Shown here: positions 7,984 to 16,483 of the stretch, in pieces
Numbering within the stretch: the stretch's first letter is position 1
Layout: the number at the start of each line of letters is the position of its first letter
From: Rhodospirillum sp.
Lineage (GTDB): Bacteria; Pseudomonadota; Alphaproteobacteria; Rhodospirillales; Rhodospirillaceae
Direction of reading: 5' to 3'
Assembly: GCA_021741145.1 (NCBI GenBank)
Contig: JAIOYK010000056.1
Span: forward strand, 1-36,484
DNA: 36,484 bases
Notes under the pieces: generated by a model
Seen by the model: only the letters and a program-made list of their open reading frames with translations
Database searches by the model: none
Told to the model about the DNA's origin: nothing
Position numbers and translations under genes: made by a program

Positions 7984-9009
7984 ATGATCGCCTTTTCCCG
8001 CCTTGTCCGCCTCGCGGCGACCAGTGCCTTCGCGACCTGGGTCGCCACCGCTCCCGCCTTCGCCGAACGGCCGGAGGCCCCCTCGGTCAATATCACCCTG
8101 GGGGCGACCAGCTCGAGTTCCAGCTTCTTCGCCTTTCACGCGGCAGTCTCCAAGGCCCTGTCGGTGGAATCCGGCGAGGGCATCCGCGCCCGGGTCATGG
8201 AAACCGGTGCGTCCGTCGACAATCTCAATCTGATGCGCCAGGGCCGGATCCAGCTTGGCCATTCCACCAGTTTCGCCCTGTCCCAGTCGTATTTCGGCAA
8301 GGGACCCTGGGAGGAGAAGGGGGCGGACAAGGATGTCCGCGCCGTGATGTCCTTCAATCTATCACCCCAGATCCTGGCTGTGCGCGCTGACGCTGGAATA
8401 GCGTCGCCCAAGGATCTGGAGGGAAAATCCTTTTCCTCCGGTATCCAGGGCAGTTCCTCGGCGATTGAGGTGCAGACCGCCTTGGACGCCATCGGCGTGA
8501 CCCCGGAATACCAGTCCTCCTCGCTGGAGGACGCTTTAACCAAGGTCCAGGACGGGCGCATCGTTGGTCTCGCGAAATCTTCTCCGGCACCGGAGACGCC
8601 CGATGCCTCCCTGTTGCGCCTTCAGGCCTCGGTGGATACGCGGATCCTCTCCTTCACCGACGAGCAATTGGCCGAGATTCAGGAAAAGGCGCCCCTGCTG
8701 GTGACCTTCGTCGTTCCCCCGAACACTTACGAAAACCAGGATAAGCCGGCCAATGTGATCGGCCATACCAGCGGCTTCGCGGCCCCCGCCTCCACCGACC
8801 CCGACATCATTTATTATCTGTGGGAGGCGATGACCAATCAGCGTGACATCCTCGGCGAGGTCAACCCCCACTGGACCGAGGTCGACTTCGTGAAACTGAC
8901 CTTGGAAGGGGCGCCGCCCGTACCGCTGCACCTGGGTGCCTACCGCTGGCTGAAAGATCACGGCGCCGATATTCCGGACAAACTCGTACCGCCCGAGGCC
9001 AAGCGGTAA
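7984..9009 (+). CDS. TAXI family TRAP transporter solute-binding protein
   Basis: 341 residues from the ATG at 7984, which has GGAGG at 7970-7974, 9 bases upstream. An in-frame ATG at 7894 would add a charged 30-residue leader and is rejected. Residues 1-27 form a Sec signal peptide ending in an Ala-x-Ala site (APAFA). The mature part starts with SVNITLGATSSSSSFFAFH, typical of the TAXI group, and continues with GRIQLGHSTSFALSQSY and DLEGKSFSSGIQGSSSA. It is a periplasmic receptor that delivers ligand to the fused permease encoded next. TAXI ligands are mostly organic acids or amino acids; here the ligand is likely the substrate of the surrounding catabolic genes. Confidence 0.88.
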   Translation: MIAFSRLVRLAATSAFATWVATAPAFAERPEAPSVNITLGATSSSSSFFAFHAAVSKALSVESGEGIRARVMETGASVDNLNLMRQGRIQLGHSTSFALSQSYFGKGPWEEKGADKDVRAVMSFNLSPQILAVRADAGIASPKDLEGKSFSSGIQGSSSAIEVQTALDAIGVTPEYQSSSLEDALTKVQDGRIVGLAKSSPAPETPDASLLRLQASVDTRILSFTDEQLAEIQEKAPLLVTFVVPPNTYENQDKPANVIGHTSGFAAPASTDPDIIYYLWEAMTNQRDILGEVNPHWTEVDFVKLTLEGAPPVPLHLGAYRWLKDHGADIPDKLVPPEAKR

Positions 9010-9102
9010 CCGGGTGGATTCCCGGCTTTCCCTCTTTTCTCGCCATTGCGAGGCCGGTCTCCCTCCGGGGAGCCGGTCCCTTCCCCCCATGGGAGACACG
9101 CC

Positions 9103-10986
9103 TTGCTGGATACCCAAGACAGAACAGAGCGGGCGATGGTGGTGGTCGCTTTCACCTTCGCCGCCTTCCACATCTACACAGCCGGATTCGGTCTGGCCCC
9201 GGACATGGTTCAGCGAGCCGTTCATGTGAATTTCGGCATCGCCCTCTCGGTCATGGGTGCCCTGGGGCGGTTCCGTTCCCGGTGGGTGCCAGCGGTTCTG
9301 GTCCTGGTGGTGGCCCTGGCCACGACTTCGACGGTCTGGCTGGGCTTCAACTACGAGCGCCTGATACTCGACCCCTTCTGGACCACCTCCGTGGATTTCG
9401 CCATGGGCGGCGTCATGGTTGTGGCGGTGGTGGTCGCCGCTTATCTGCTTCTCGGTCTCCCCTTCGTCGTCCTCGCTCTCGTGGCTCTTGCCTACGCCCG
9501 CTTTGGCTATCTGGTGCCGGGACCCTTCGGCATTCCGCCCTTCGATAGCGAATACATCGTTCAGGTGCTCTACGGGACCACCCGGGGACTCTGGGGTATC
9601 ACCACCGCCGCCACGGCGACCTCGGTGGCGGTTTTCGTGATTTTCGGCGGCATCTTCCTGTTCACCGACGGCGCCAACTGCTTCCTGCGCATCGCCCAGC
9701 GGCTGGTGGGCGGATCCGTGGGCGGGCCAGCCAAGGTGGCGACGGTGTTCAGCGCCCTCTTCGGCATGGTCTCGGGGTCCGCCGCGGCCAATGCCTCGGT
9801 CACCGGCAACTACACTATCCCGATGATGAAAAAGGCGGGCTACCGGCCGGAGAAGGCCGCGGGGATCGAAGCCGCGGCCTCCGCTGGGGGACAGATCGCG
9901 CCGCCGATCATGGGCGCGGCGGCTTTCGTCATGGCCGAGTTCCTGGGTGTCTCCTATGGGACGATTATCACCGCCGCGGCCATTCCCGCCGCCCTCTATT
10001 TCTTCGGCATGCTGGTGGCCGCCGATATCCATGGACGCGTCCACGACATCCGCCCTCTCGACAAGCCCGATGGCGAACCCCTCGACTGGCGGTCCGTCTC
10101 CCAGTTCGTGCTGCCGATCGGCGCCTTCCTCGGTTGCTTCCAGATCGGCCTCAGCGAGACCTACGCCGGGTTCTGGGGGATCGTCGTCCTGATCGCCGTC
10201 TACCTCGTCACCGGTCATGGCGACCTTCGGAAGCGGGTGGCCAATATCTTGCGTGGCATCGTGCAAGGTGGTCGCTCCCTGGTGCTCATCGCGGTGCTGG
10301 CCGGGGCGGCGCAGATCGTCGTTGGCGTCATTGGCATCACGGGAGTCGGCCTGACCATCACCCAGTTGGTGGTCGCCGCCAGTGGCGGGATGCCGTTGCT
10401 CGCCTTGGTTCTGGTGGCTCTGGTCATCATTGTCATGAGCATGGGCATGCCCACCACCGCGGCTTACGTGCTGGGCATCGCCATTGGCGGCCCGGCGCTG
10501 CAAAGTTGCGGCCTGACCCCCATCGCCACCCATATGTTCGTCTTCTACTTCGCCTCCGCCGCCGCCCTGACACCACCGGTCTGCGCCGGTGTTTTCGTCG
10601 CCGCCGGGATCGCCGGGGCGGACTGGTTCAAATCCTCGCTGGTCGCCATGTGGTTCGGCATCGGCAAATACCTTGTGCCCTTCGTCTTCGCCTTCTCCGA
10701 CGCCCTGTTGCTCCAGGATGTCGATCTGGCCGGACTGGTGGTGATCCTTTCGGCCTTCGCCGGGATCGGCGTGATCTCGGCGGCCCTCGCCCTGATCGGT
10801 GGGGGAGGGGGGTGGTCCCTGCGGCTGCTGATTCCCTGGCTGCTGGTGGCGGGCGCGGCGCTTCTCTACCCCAACATTTGGGTGTCCGGGGTCGGGTTCG
10901 CCGCTACCCTGGGCGCCCTGGTTTGGGCGCGGCTCGCCCACTTCAGCCCCATGTGGGTGGCCAGCGCCGGGCGGGAACCCCGATGA
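9103..10986 (+). CDS. TRAP transporter fused 4TM-12TM permease (TAXI type)
   Basis: About 627 residues with some 16-18 membrane spans, a fusion of the DctQ-like and DctM-like parts that is standard for TAXI systems. Conserved stretches: TTRGLWGITTAATATSVAVF, GPAKVATVFSALFGMVSGSA followed by AAANASVTGNYTIPMMKKAG, and GGQIAPPIMGAAAFVMAEF. The likely start is TTG at 9103, six bases after GGGAGA; an earlier TTG (9046) lacks a ribosome site and ATG 9136 is possible. The gene follows the binding protein by about 90 bases and overlaps the AtuA gene by ATGA, so uptake and the AtuA function are translationally linked. Confidence 0.9.
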   Translation: MLDTQDRTERAMVVVAFTFAAFHIYTAGFGLAPDMVQRAVHVNFGIALSVMGALGRFRSRWVPAVLVLVVALATTSTVWLGFNYERLILDPFWTTSVDFAMGGVMVVAVVVAAYLLLGLPFVVLALVALAYARFGYLVPGPFGIPPFDSEYIVQVLYGTTRGLWGITTAATATSVAVFVIFGGIFLFTDGANCFLRIAQRLVGGSVGGPAKVATVFSALFGMVSGSAAANASVTGNYTIPMMKKAGYRPEKAAGIEAAASAGGQIAPPIMGAAAFVMAEFLGVSYGTIITAAAIPAALYFFGMLVAADIHGRVHDIRPLDKPDGEPLDWRSVSQFVLPIGAFLGCFQIGLSETYAGFWGIVVLIAVYLVTGHGDLRKRVANILRGIVQGGRSLVLIAVLAGAAQIVVGVIGITGVGLTITQLVVAASGGMPLLALVLVALVIIVMSMGMPTTAAYVLGIAIGGPALQSCGLTPIATHMFVFYFASAAALTPPVCAGVFVAAGIAGADWFKSSLVAMWFGIGKYLVPFVFAFSDALLLQDVDLAGLVVILSAFAGIGVISAALALIGGGGGWSLRLLIPWLLVAGAALLYPNIWVSGVGFAATLGALVWARLAHFSPMWVASAGREPR

Positions 10987-12341
10987 GTCGCGTCAAGGAC
11001 AGGCTGCGGATCGGCGTGGGCGCCGGGTTCGCCGACGACCGGGTCGAGCCCGCGGGCCAATTGGTGGAGCGGGCCGACCTCGACTATCTGGTCTTCGAGT
11101 GCCTGGCGGAGCGGACCACCGCCCGCGAGAGCCTGAGTCTGGCCAAGGATCCCGAGGCCGGATATACCCCGCGTCTAGCCGAGCGCATGGAACGGGTACT
11201 CGGCCCCTGTCTCGAGCGGGGGACGCGGATCGTTACCAACATGGGGGCGGCCAACCCCCCGGCGGGCGCGCGGCTCGCCCGCCGTCTCGCCCGGGACATG
11301 GGTTTGGGCGACCTGTCCGTCGCCGTGGTCGAGGGTGACGAGGTCACCGAATGTCTGCGTGCCCGCCCCGACCTTCCGCTGCTGGAAAGCGGGGCACCCC
11401 TGGAATCGATCCTCCCCCGCTTGGTGTCGGGACACGCCTATCTGGGGGCGGACGCCGTCTCCGCCGCCTTGGACACGGGGGCCTTCGTGGTCATGACCGG
11501 GCGCGTCGCCGATCCCTCCCTCTTTCTGGGCCCGGCCCTCCACCATTTCCGCTGGGCCGTCGACGACTGGTCGCGCATCGCCGCGGGATCCCTGGCCGGT
11601 CATCTGCTGGAATGCTGCTGTCAACTCACGGGCGGCTGTTTCGCCGACCCGCCGGTCCTGGAGGTCCCAGACCTCGCCAACCTGGGTCACCCCTTCGCCG
11701 ATATCGGCGCCGAGGGCCAACTGGAGCTTGGAAAATGCCCGGACAGTGGCGGACGGTTGGATATCGCCACCTGTACCCAGCAGCTTCTCTACGAGATCCA
11801 CGATCCGGCGGCCTATCTGACGCCAGACTGCCAGCTCGATGTCACTGGGGTCGATTTTGTCCAAACTGCGCCGAACCAGGTGCGGGTCGTGGGCGCGCGT
11901 GCCCGTCCGCCCACGGAAAGCTATAAGGTGACCGTCGGCTACCATGACGGCTATATCGGCGAGGGGCAGGTGACCTACGCCGGGCCAAACGCCGTGGCTC
12001 GGGCCCGACTGGCGGGGGAGGTGATCCTCCGCCGCCTCGCCGACCGGGGTTTTGTCTACGAGGAAACCCGGGTGGATCTGATCGGTCTGTCGAGCATGCA
12101 CGGCGAGGGGGAGGGGCGCCCCGAGCCCTATGAGGTTCGTTTGCGTGTCGCGGCCCGGGCACCCGACCGCGCCGCCGCGGCCGCCGTGGGCTTCGAGACC
12201 CGGGCCATGCATGTCAACGGACCGGCCGGAGGCGGGGGTGGGTCGGACCCCGTGGTCCGCGAGGTTCTCGCGGCGGCCTCCGTCCTCCTTCCCAGGACCC
12301 TGGCGCCTTGGCGCGTCATGCTGATGGAGGGACCGTCATGA
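10983..12341 (+). CDS. atuA: AtuA N-terminal domain protein (DUF1446 family)
   Basis: 452 residues starting in the ATGA overlap with the permease gene. The DUF1446/AtuA signature is clear: RIGVGAGFADDRVEPAGQLV, then DLDYLVFECLAERT, GTRIVTNMGAANPPAGARLA, GADAVSAALDTGAFVVMTGR and LAGHLLECCCQLTGGCFAD. AtuA is named from acyclic terpene utilization in Pseudomonas, but its reaction is not established and the family is found in many unrelated clusters. Here it is the N-terminal half only; the C-terminal domain is encoded as a separate gene immediately after, again with an ATGA overlap. Since no atuB-H genes are present, a terpene role is unlikely; it probably acts on the acid or CoA ester handled by this operon. 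Confidence 0.88.
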   Translation: MSRVKDRLRIGVGAGFADDRVEPAGQLVERADLDYLVFECLAERTTARESLSLAKDPEAGYTPRLAERMERVLGPCLERGTRIVTNMGAANPPAGARLARRLARDMGLGDLSVAVVEGDEVTECLRARPDLPLLESGAPLESILPRLVSGHAYLGADAVSAALDTGAFVVMTGRVADPSLFLGPALHHFRWAVDDWSRIAAGSLAGHLLECCCQLTGGCFADPPVLEVPDLANLGHPFADIGAEGQLELGKCPDSGGRLDIATCTQQLLYEIHDPAAYLTPDCQLDVTGVDFVQTAPNQVRVVGARARPPTESYKVTVGYHDGYIGEGQVTYAGPNAVARARLAGEVILRRLADRGFVYEETRVDLIGLSSMHGEGEGRPEPYEVRLRVAARAPDRAAAAAVGFETRAMHVNGPAGGGGGSDPVVREVLAAASVLLPRTLAPWRVMLMEGPS

Positions 12342-12676
12342 CTCGGGTTCACGATCTCGCCCACGGGCGGGCGGGGGACAAGGGGAACACCTCCAACATC
12401 TCGGTCATCGCCCGTGACACGGCGTCCTGGGAGTTACTGCGCCGCGCCTTGACGGAGGAGGTCGTGGCCCGAGCCTTCGCGCGGGTGGCCAGCGGGCCGG
12501 TGCGCCGTTACGAATTGCCCGGTTTGAAGGCTTTTAATTTCGTGATAGAGGGCGCCCTGGGCGGAGGTGTCACGCGGTCCCTGGCCCAGGACCAGCACGG
12601 CAAGGGACTGAGCTATCTGATGCTCGCCATCGACCTGCCCGATGGGAACACTCCCAACGCCGGGGAGGGAGCCTGA
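12338..12676 (+). CDS. AtuA C-terminal (ferredoxin-fold-like) domain protein
   Basis: 112 residues from the ATG at 12338, which overlaps the stop of the DUF1446 gene; GGAGGG lies 6 bases upstream. An ATG at 12308 in the same frame is inside the previous gene and not needed. The stretch HDLAHGRAGDKGNTSNISVI is diagnostic for the small C-terminal domain of AtuA proteins, which is often fused to DUF1446 but also occurs alone. LPGLKAFNFVIEGALGGGV is a second conserved block. Stoichiometric expression with the N-terminal protein through the overlap suggests the two form one complex. Function unknown. Confidence 0.85.
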   Translation: MTRVHDLAHGRAGDKGNTSNISVIARDTASWELLRRALTEEVVARAFARVASGPVRRYELPGLKAFNFVIEGALGGGVTRSLAQDQHGKGLSYLMLAIDLPDGNTPNAGEGA

Positions 12677-13130
12677 ATGCCGTTGGAGCCCGTTCCCGAC
12701 CGCCAGTCCCGTCACCACCGTTCGGTGGATCTGCGCGCCTATCGGCGCGACGATGGACTGTGGGACGTGGAGGGCCATCTGGTGGACCGGCGGGCCGAGG
12801 ATAGCATCCTGCGGAGCGGGCGCCGCTTGGCGGCGGGCGAACCCTTGCATGACATATGGCTTCGGCTGACGCTGGACGAGGAGATGGAAATCCGCGCGAT
12901 CTCCGCCGCCATCGACGCCAGCCCTTACGCGGTCTGCCCAGGGGCGATCGCCTCGCTGTCCGTTCTGGTGGGGATCCGCATTGGGTCGGGATGGCTGTCG
13001 TCCGCGCGCGGACGTCTTCCCCCCGCCAGCAATTGTACCCACCTGGTGGAACTTCTGGGTCCATTGGCGACCACGGCCTATCAGGCGATCATCCCCTATA
13101 AGCGCGCCCGGGCGGCAACGGATGACTTGC
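12677..13130 (+). pseudogene. DUF2889 family protein, 3' end lost near an IS256 remnant
   Basis: The ATG directly follows the previous stop and the first ~140 residues match DUF2889 well: RSVDLRAYRRDDGLWDVEGH LVDRR, then GEPLHDIWLRLTLDEEMEI, IDASPYAVCPGA, SNCTHLVELLGPLATTAYQA. In intact relatives the protein continues for another 40-50 residues to a short conserved end; here after about 13120 the frame turns into unrelated Pro/Arg-rich sequence that runs to 13285, antisense to the transposase fragment. The real coding part therefore stops near 13130. A weak resemblance to the lost tail exists in another frame (DALASGGSVPLEW), so a frameshift is possible too. Role unknown; position at the end of the AtuA operon suggests an accessory to it. 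Confidence 0.65.
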
Positions 13131-13253
13131 CCGGGGTTGGCCCCTCTCTCTGCCACGCGCACGCGACGCCCTCGCCTCCGGCGGATCGGTTCCCTTGGAG
13201 TGGTGTAAGGGCGTGGGTGCGCTCTGGTATCCCGGCGAGGCCGAGTGGTTGGG

Positions 13254-13634
13254 CTATCTGGCGGCGGTCGTCGGCAAGGGTGTGATATCCTCGCTCACGG
13301 TGGAGATGGTTTCCAGCGTGTCGCCTTCGGCGTCCCTTCGGTCCATGTATCGGTAGCACTGCACGGCCCATTCGTCGTTCTGCTCCATGAGGAGAGCCCC
13401 AACGAGACGCGTTATGGCCTCCTCGTTGGGGAATATCCCCCCGACATCGGCCCGCCGCTTGATTTCCCCGTTCAGTCGTTCGATGGGATGGGTCGAATGC
13501 AGTTTCGTCCAATGCCGCTTTGGAAAACTCATGTAGGCCAGGACGTCCTCCTCGGCGCCATCCAGGATCGCGGCCAACTTGGGCAATTTCAGGCGCATTT
13601 GGTCCGCGACTTCCTCGCGGAGCCTGGAAACCTA
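13254..13634 (-). pseudogene. IS256-family (Mutator-type) transposase, C-terminal remnant
   Basis: About 115-125 codons remain of a roughly 400-residue transposase. The end of the catalytic domain is recognisable: LPKLAAILDGAEEDVLAYM, FPKRHWTKLHSTHPIERLNG, EIKRRADVGGIFPNEEAITR, LVGALLMEQNDEWAVQ. The glutamate of the DDE triad should lie in the IERLNGEIKRR block. The frame meets a TAG just upstream of VSRLREEV and nothing earlier of the transposase remains, so it cannot move by itself. The fragment abuts the truncated DUF2889 gene and probably marks the event that destroyed it. Confidence 0.85.
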
Positions 13635-13657
13635 GCTCTTCAAGTAGCATTCGTATT

Positions 13658-13792
13658 GCGCCAAACCGCGACCATCGTGCGATCACTTCCAACCAATCCG
13701 CGCCAAACCGCTATTTTATCCGATAGCGCTCGAACCCGTTGGTTTCCCTACGCTTCTACCCGCCCTTGTCATTTCCCCAACGCGCCAAACCG
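13658..13792. repeat. Three direct copies of GCGCCAAACCG
   Basis: Exact 11-mers at 13658-13668, 13700-13710 and 13782-13792. Spacing is 42 and 82 bases, roughly one and two units of 41. Sequence between copies is not conserved. They lie just beyond the IS256 remnant in DNA with no convincing gene. Could be debris of a mobile element end or protein binding sites; no function assigned. Confidence 0.5.
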
Positions 13793-14189
13793 ATCACCTC
13801 CCCACAGGATGAAAAGGTCCAAGGACTAGACGCGGTGGGGACGGCTCCTGTCGCGCGGTTCCCGGGGCCGGCGCGGTGGGGCACGGTACAGGACACATTG
13901 GCCGATAAACCGGGTTATCGCCCGGACCTAGTTTTGGGCGAAACCCCCAAAATCCCACTTCTTTCTTGTTTTCAAAGGATTGGGGTCTGGGGCCTTCCAG
14001 CCTCGGCGGGGAAGGGGGCGGAGCCCCATGATCAGGAATTGGAAACTGTTGTGAACCGTGGTGGTTGGGGGGCGCAGGATACTACCGACGGGCGTCCGAT
14101 GGATTTCGAGACCCCTGGTGTCGGTCGGGTCCCCCGTTGTCCCTCCGATCCACTTCATTCCGTTCTATCCGGTTGAAATTCATCGTGTT
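13793..14189. other. Non-coding stretch between the IS256 remnant and the arsenic operon
   Basis: About 400 bases with no supported gene. Open frames here have no recognisable family, no ribosome site and biased composition. The segment around 13980-14030 (GGGGTCTGGGGCCTTCCAGC then GGGGGCGGAGCCCC) looks like a dispersed intergenic repeat of the sort common in GC-rich alphaproteobacteria, but only one copy is in this window. No terminator hairpin with a T-run was identified after arsJ. Confidence 0.4.
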
Positions 14190-15440
14190 CTAGGTGGAGG
14201 CTTCCACCTTCCGTTGGGGACTGGCCAGGGGCAGGGTGAGAACAAGGGCGAGGCCGACCAGGGCCGCCGACCCCCAGAGGGTGCCGGTCAGCCCGCCCCA
14301 CTGGTAGACCAGTCCCGAAAGCAAGGTGCCCGCCAGCCGCCCCCAGGCGTTGGCCATGTAATAGAAGCCTACGTTCAAGGCCACCTTGTCGGCGTCCGAA
14401 TAGGCGACGATCAGCCAGCTATGGACCGCCGAATTCATGGCGAAGACGGCGCCGAAGACCAACAGACCCGCCACCAGCGCCCAGCCGGCCTGAAATCCCG
14501 GCGGCGGGTTCACCATGACCCAGGCCAAACCCACCGTGGTCACGAGAAGAAGCGCCGCCCAAATCCTGGCGGCCCGGGCCCCATGGTCGATGGTGGTGGT
14601 TTTTCGCAGCAGGCGTGGGGCGCCCGCCTGGATGACTCCGTAGCCGATAATCCAGGCCGCCATGAAGGCGCCCACCTGGTCGAAACTCCACCCCAGAGTG
14701 GAGTACAGAAAGACCGGAACCCCAACCACGAACCAAATGTCGCGGCTGGCGAACAGGAACACCCGGGCGGCCGAAAGCCAGTTGATTTCCCGGCTCTTGG
14801 CGAACAGGTCCCGCCCGCTCACCTTGCCCTTGGCCCGGCCCAGGTCGGCGCGGACCGTGAGGAGAGCCACCAGCAGGACCACGCAAAGGCCTCCGGCCAT
14901 GGCCCAAAGGGCCGCCTGGAATCCCAGGAGTTCGAGAAGCAGACCGCCCAGGAAAAAGCCCACGCCCTTGAGCGCGTTCTTCGAGCCCGTGAGCAAGGCC
15001 ACCCAGGTAAACAGGGTTCCCTCGGCGTGGGGCGGAACCACCGCCCTGATCGCCGACTTGGACGACATTTTGGTGAGGTCCTTGGCGATGCCCGACGCCG
15101 CCTGACAGCCCATCACATAGGCCACGGAGAGCGCGAGGATCCAAGCCGGGTCGGTCAGCGACAGGGCGAGCAAGGCCGCCACCTGGACGGCGAGACCGGC
15201 GAACAGGGTGATCCGTAGACCGAAACGGGCGCCGATCCAGCCTCCGATCAGATTGGTGACCACCCCCATGGCCTCATACAGCAGGAACAAAAACGCCAGT
15301 TCCAGCGGCGAGAACCCGAGCCGATGGAAATGTAGCAGGACCAGCATGCGCAGGGCGCCGTCGGTCAGGGTAAAGCCCCAATAGGCCGCCGTCACCGCCG
15401 CGTACTGGCCGATCCCGTTCGTTCCCTTCGTGCCGGTCAT
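14190..15440 (-). CDS. arsJ: Organoarsenical efflux MFS transporter ArsJ
   Basis: 416 residues from the ATG at 15440, which overlaps the GAPDH stop (ATGA). About 12 membrane spans of the major facilitator type. The N-terminal block [19 protein letters not shown] followed by [20 protein letters not shown] and [20 protein letters not shown] is characteristic of ArsJ. In the known system GAPDH converts glyceraldehyde-3-phosphate and arsenate to 1-arseno-3-phosphoglycerate, and ArsJ exports this unstable compound, giving net arsenate efflux. Co-transcription with the GAPDH gene and an ArsR-ArsC fusion makes the assignment firm. Confidence 0.93.
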   Translation of the reverse strand: MTGTKGTNGIGQYAAVTAAYWGFTLTDGALRMLVLLHFHRLGFSPLELAFLFLLYEAMGVVTNLIGGWIGARFGLRITLFAGLAVQVAALLALSLTDPAWILALSVAYVMGCQAASGIAKDLTKMSSKSAIRAVVPPHAEGTLFTWVALLTGSKNALKGVGFFLGGLLLELLGFQAALWAMAGGLCVVLLVALLTVRADLGRAKGKVSGRDLFAKSREINWLSAARVFLFASRDIWFVVGVPVFLYSTLGWSFDQVGAFMAAWIIGYGVIQAGAPRLLRKTTTIDHGARAARIWAALLLVTTVGLAWVMVNPPPGFQAGWALVAGLLVFGAVFAMNSAVHSWLIVAYSDADKVALNVGFYYMANAWGRLAGTLLSGLVYQWGGLTGTLWGSAALVGLALVLTLPLASPQRKVEAST

Positions 15441-16450
15441 GTCCGGGCGCTCACAATCAGTTTCGCCAGATCGATCATCCGGTTCACATACCCCCATTCG
15501 TTGTCGTACCAGGCGTAGATCTTCACCTGCCGCTTATCGATGACCATGGTGGAGGGCGCGTCGATCACGGAGGAGCGGGGATCGCCCTGGAAGTCGGTGG
15601 AGACCAGGGGCCGCTCCTCGACACCCAGAATGCCCGCGAGGGGACCGGCGGCGGCGGCGCGGAACAGGTCGTTGACCGCCTCCTCCGTCGTGTCTCGGGC
15701 CACCTCGAAGACACAGTCGGTGAGCGAGGCATTGAGCAGGGGCACGCGGATGGCGTGGCCGTTCAGTTTTCCCTCCAACTCCGGGTAGATGAGCGTGATC
15801 GCCGTGGCGGAGCCGGTCGTGGTTGGAATCAGGGCGTTCAGGCCGGACCGGGCGCGACGCTTGTCCTTGTGGGGACTGTCCACCATCACCTGGGTGTTGG
15901 TCACGTCATGGATGGTGGTCATGGATCCATGGACAATGCCGAGGCTTTCGTGGATGACCTTGACCACGGGGGCCAGACAGTTGGTGGTGCACGATGCCGC
16001 CGTCACGATGGGGTGGGCGGCCGGGTCGAAGAGGTGGTGGTTGACGCCATACACCAGATTGAGGGCGCTTCCGTCCTTCACCGGCGCGCTGACCAGGACA
16101 TGGCCTATCCCCTTGTCCAGGTAGGCGCGCAGACGCTCGCCGGTCAGAACCGTGCCCGAGCATTCCATCACCAGATCCACGTCGTCTCCGGTCCACGGGA
16201 TCTCCTCCGGGGAGGTCGCGTCCGTGAAGGCGACGGTGGCGCCGTCGATGGTCAGGGCGTCATCCGTCCAGCCGATGGCGTGGCGCCAGCGGCCCTGGAC
16301 GGTGTCGAACTCCAACAGGTGGGCGGCGATTTCCGGACCCCCCTTGATTTCATTGACGGCGACGAAGGTCAGGGCGGGATCGGTCCATCCCGCCCTGAGG
16401 GCCAGTTTGCCCATGCGACCCAGGCCATTGATGGCGATACGCAGTGACAT
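15437..16450 (-). CDS. gap: Arsenate-operon glyceraldehyde-3-phosphate dehydrogenase
   Basis: 337 residues, full-length type I GAPDH. NAD-binding start [17 protein letters not shown], catalytic cysteine about residue 154 in [12 protein letters not shown], substrate loop [13 protein letters not shown] and C-terminal [13 protein letters not shown]. Some loops differ from housekeeping GAPDH ([20 protein letters not shown] is conserved, but the N-terminal [12 protein letters not shown] is of the ars-operon subgroup). It makes 1-arseno-3-phosphoglycerate from arsenate for ArsJ, whose gene it overlaps. A palindrome GAAGGTGACCTTC (16454-16466) covers the ribosome site four bases before the start and may form a small hairpin affecting translation. 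Confidence 0.93.
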   Translation of the reverse strand: MSLRIAINGLGRMGKLALRAGWTDPALTFVAVNEIKGGPEIAAHLLEFDTVQGRWRHAIGWTDDALTIDGATVAFTDATSPEEIPWTGDDVDLVMECSGTVLTGERLRAYLDKGIGHVLVSAPVKDGSALNLVYGVNHHLFDPAAHPIVTAASCTTNCLAPVVKVIHESLGIVHGSMTTIHDVTNTQVMVDSPHKDKRRARSGLNALIPTTTGSATAITLIYPELEGKLNGHAIRVPLLNASLTDCVFEVARDTTEEAVNDLFRAAAAGPLAGILGVEERPLVSTDFQGDPRSSVIDAPSTMVIDKRQVKIYAWYDNEWGYVNRMIDLAKLIVSART

Positions 16451-16483
16451 ATTGAAGGTGACCTTCCGTGGGAGTCGCCGACT

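Noticed and set aside
8536-10941. 801-codon open frame on the minus strand opposite the TAXI binding protein and permease
   Set aside because: It is Gly/His/Asp/Gln-rich with no family resemblance, as expected for the antisense of GC-rich membrane protein genes; the plus-strand genes are certain.
13160-13285. Continuation of the DUF2889 frame to 13285
   Set aside because: The sequence after about 13120 does not resemble the family and lies antisense to the transposase remnant; kept only as a formal frame.
13739-14176. 145-codon plus-strand frame in the gap before arsJ
   Set aside because: No ribosome site, no family match, atypical composition; more likely intergenic repeat DNA.
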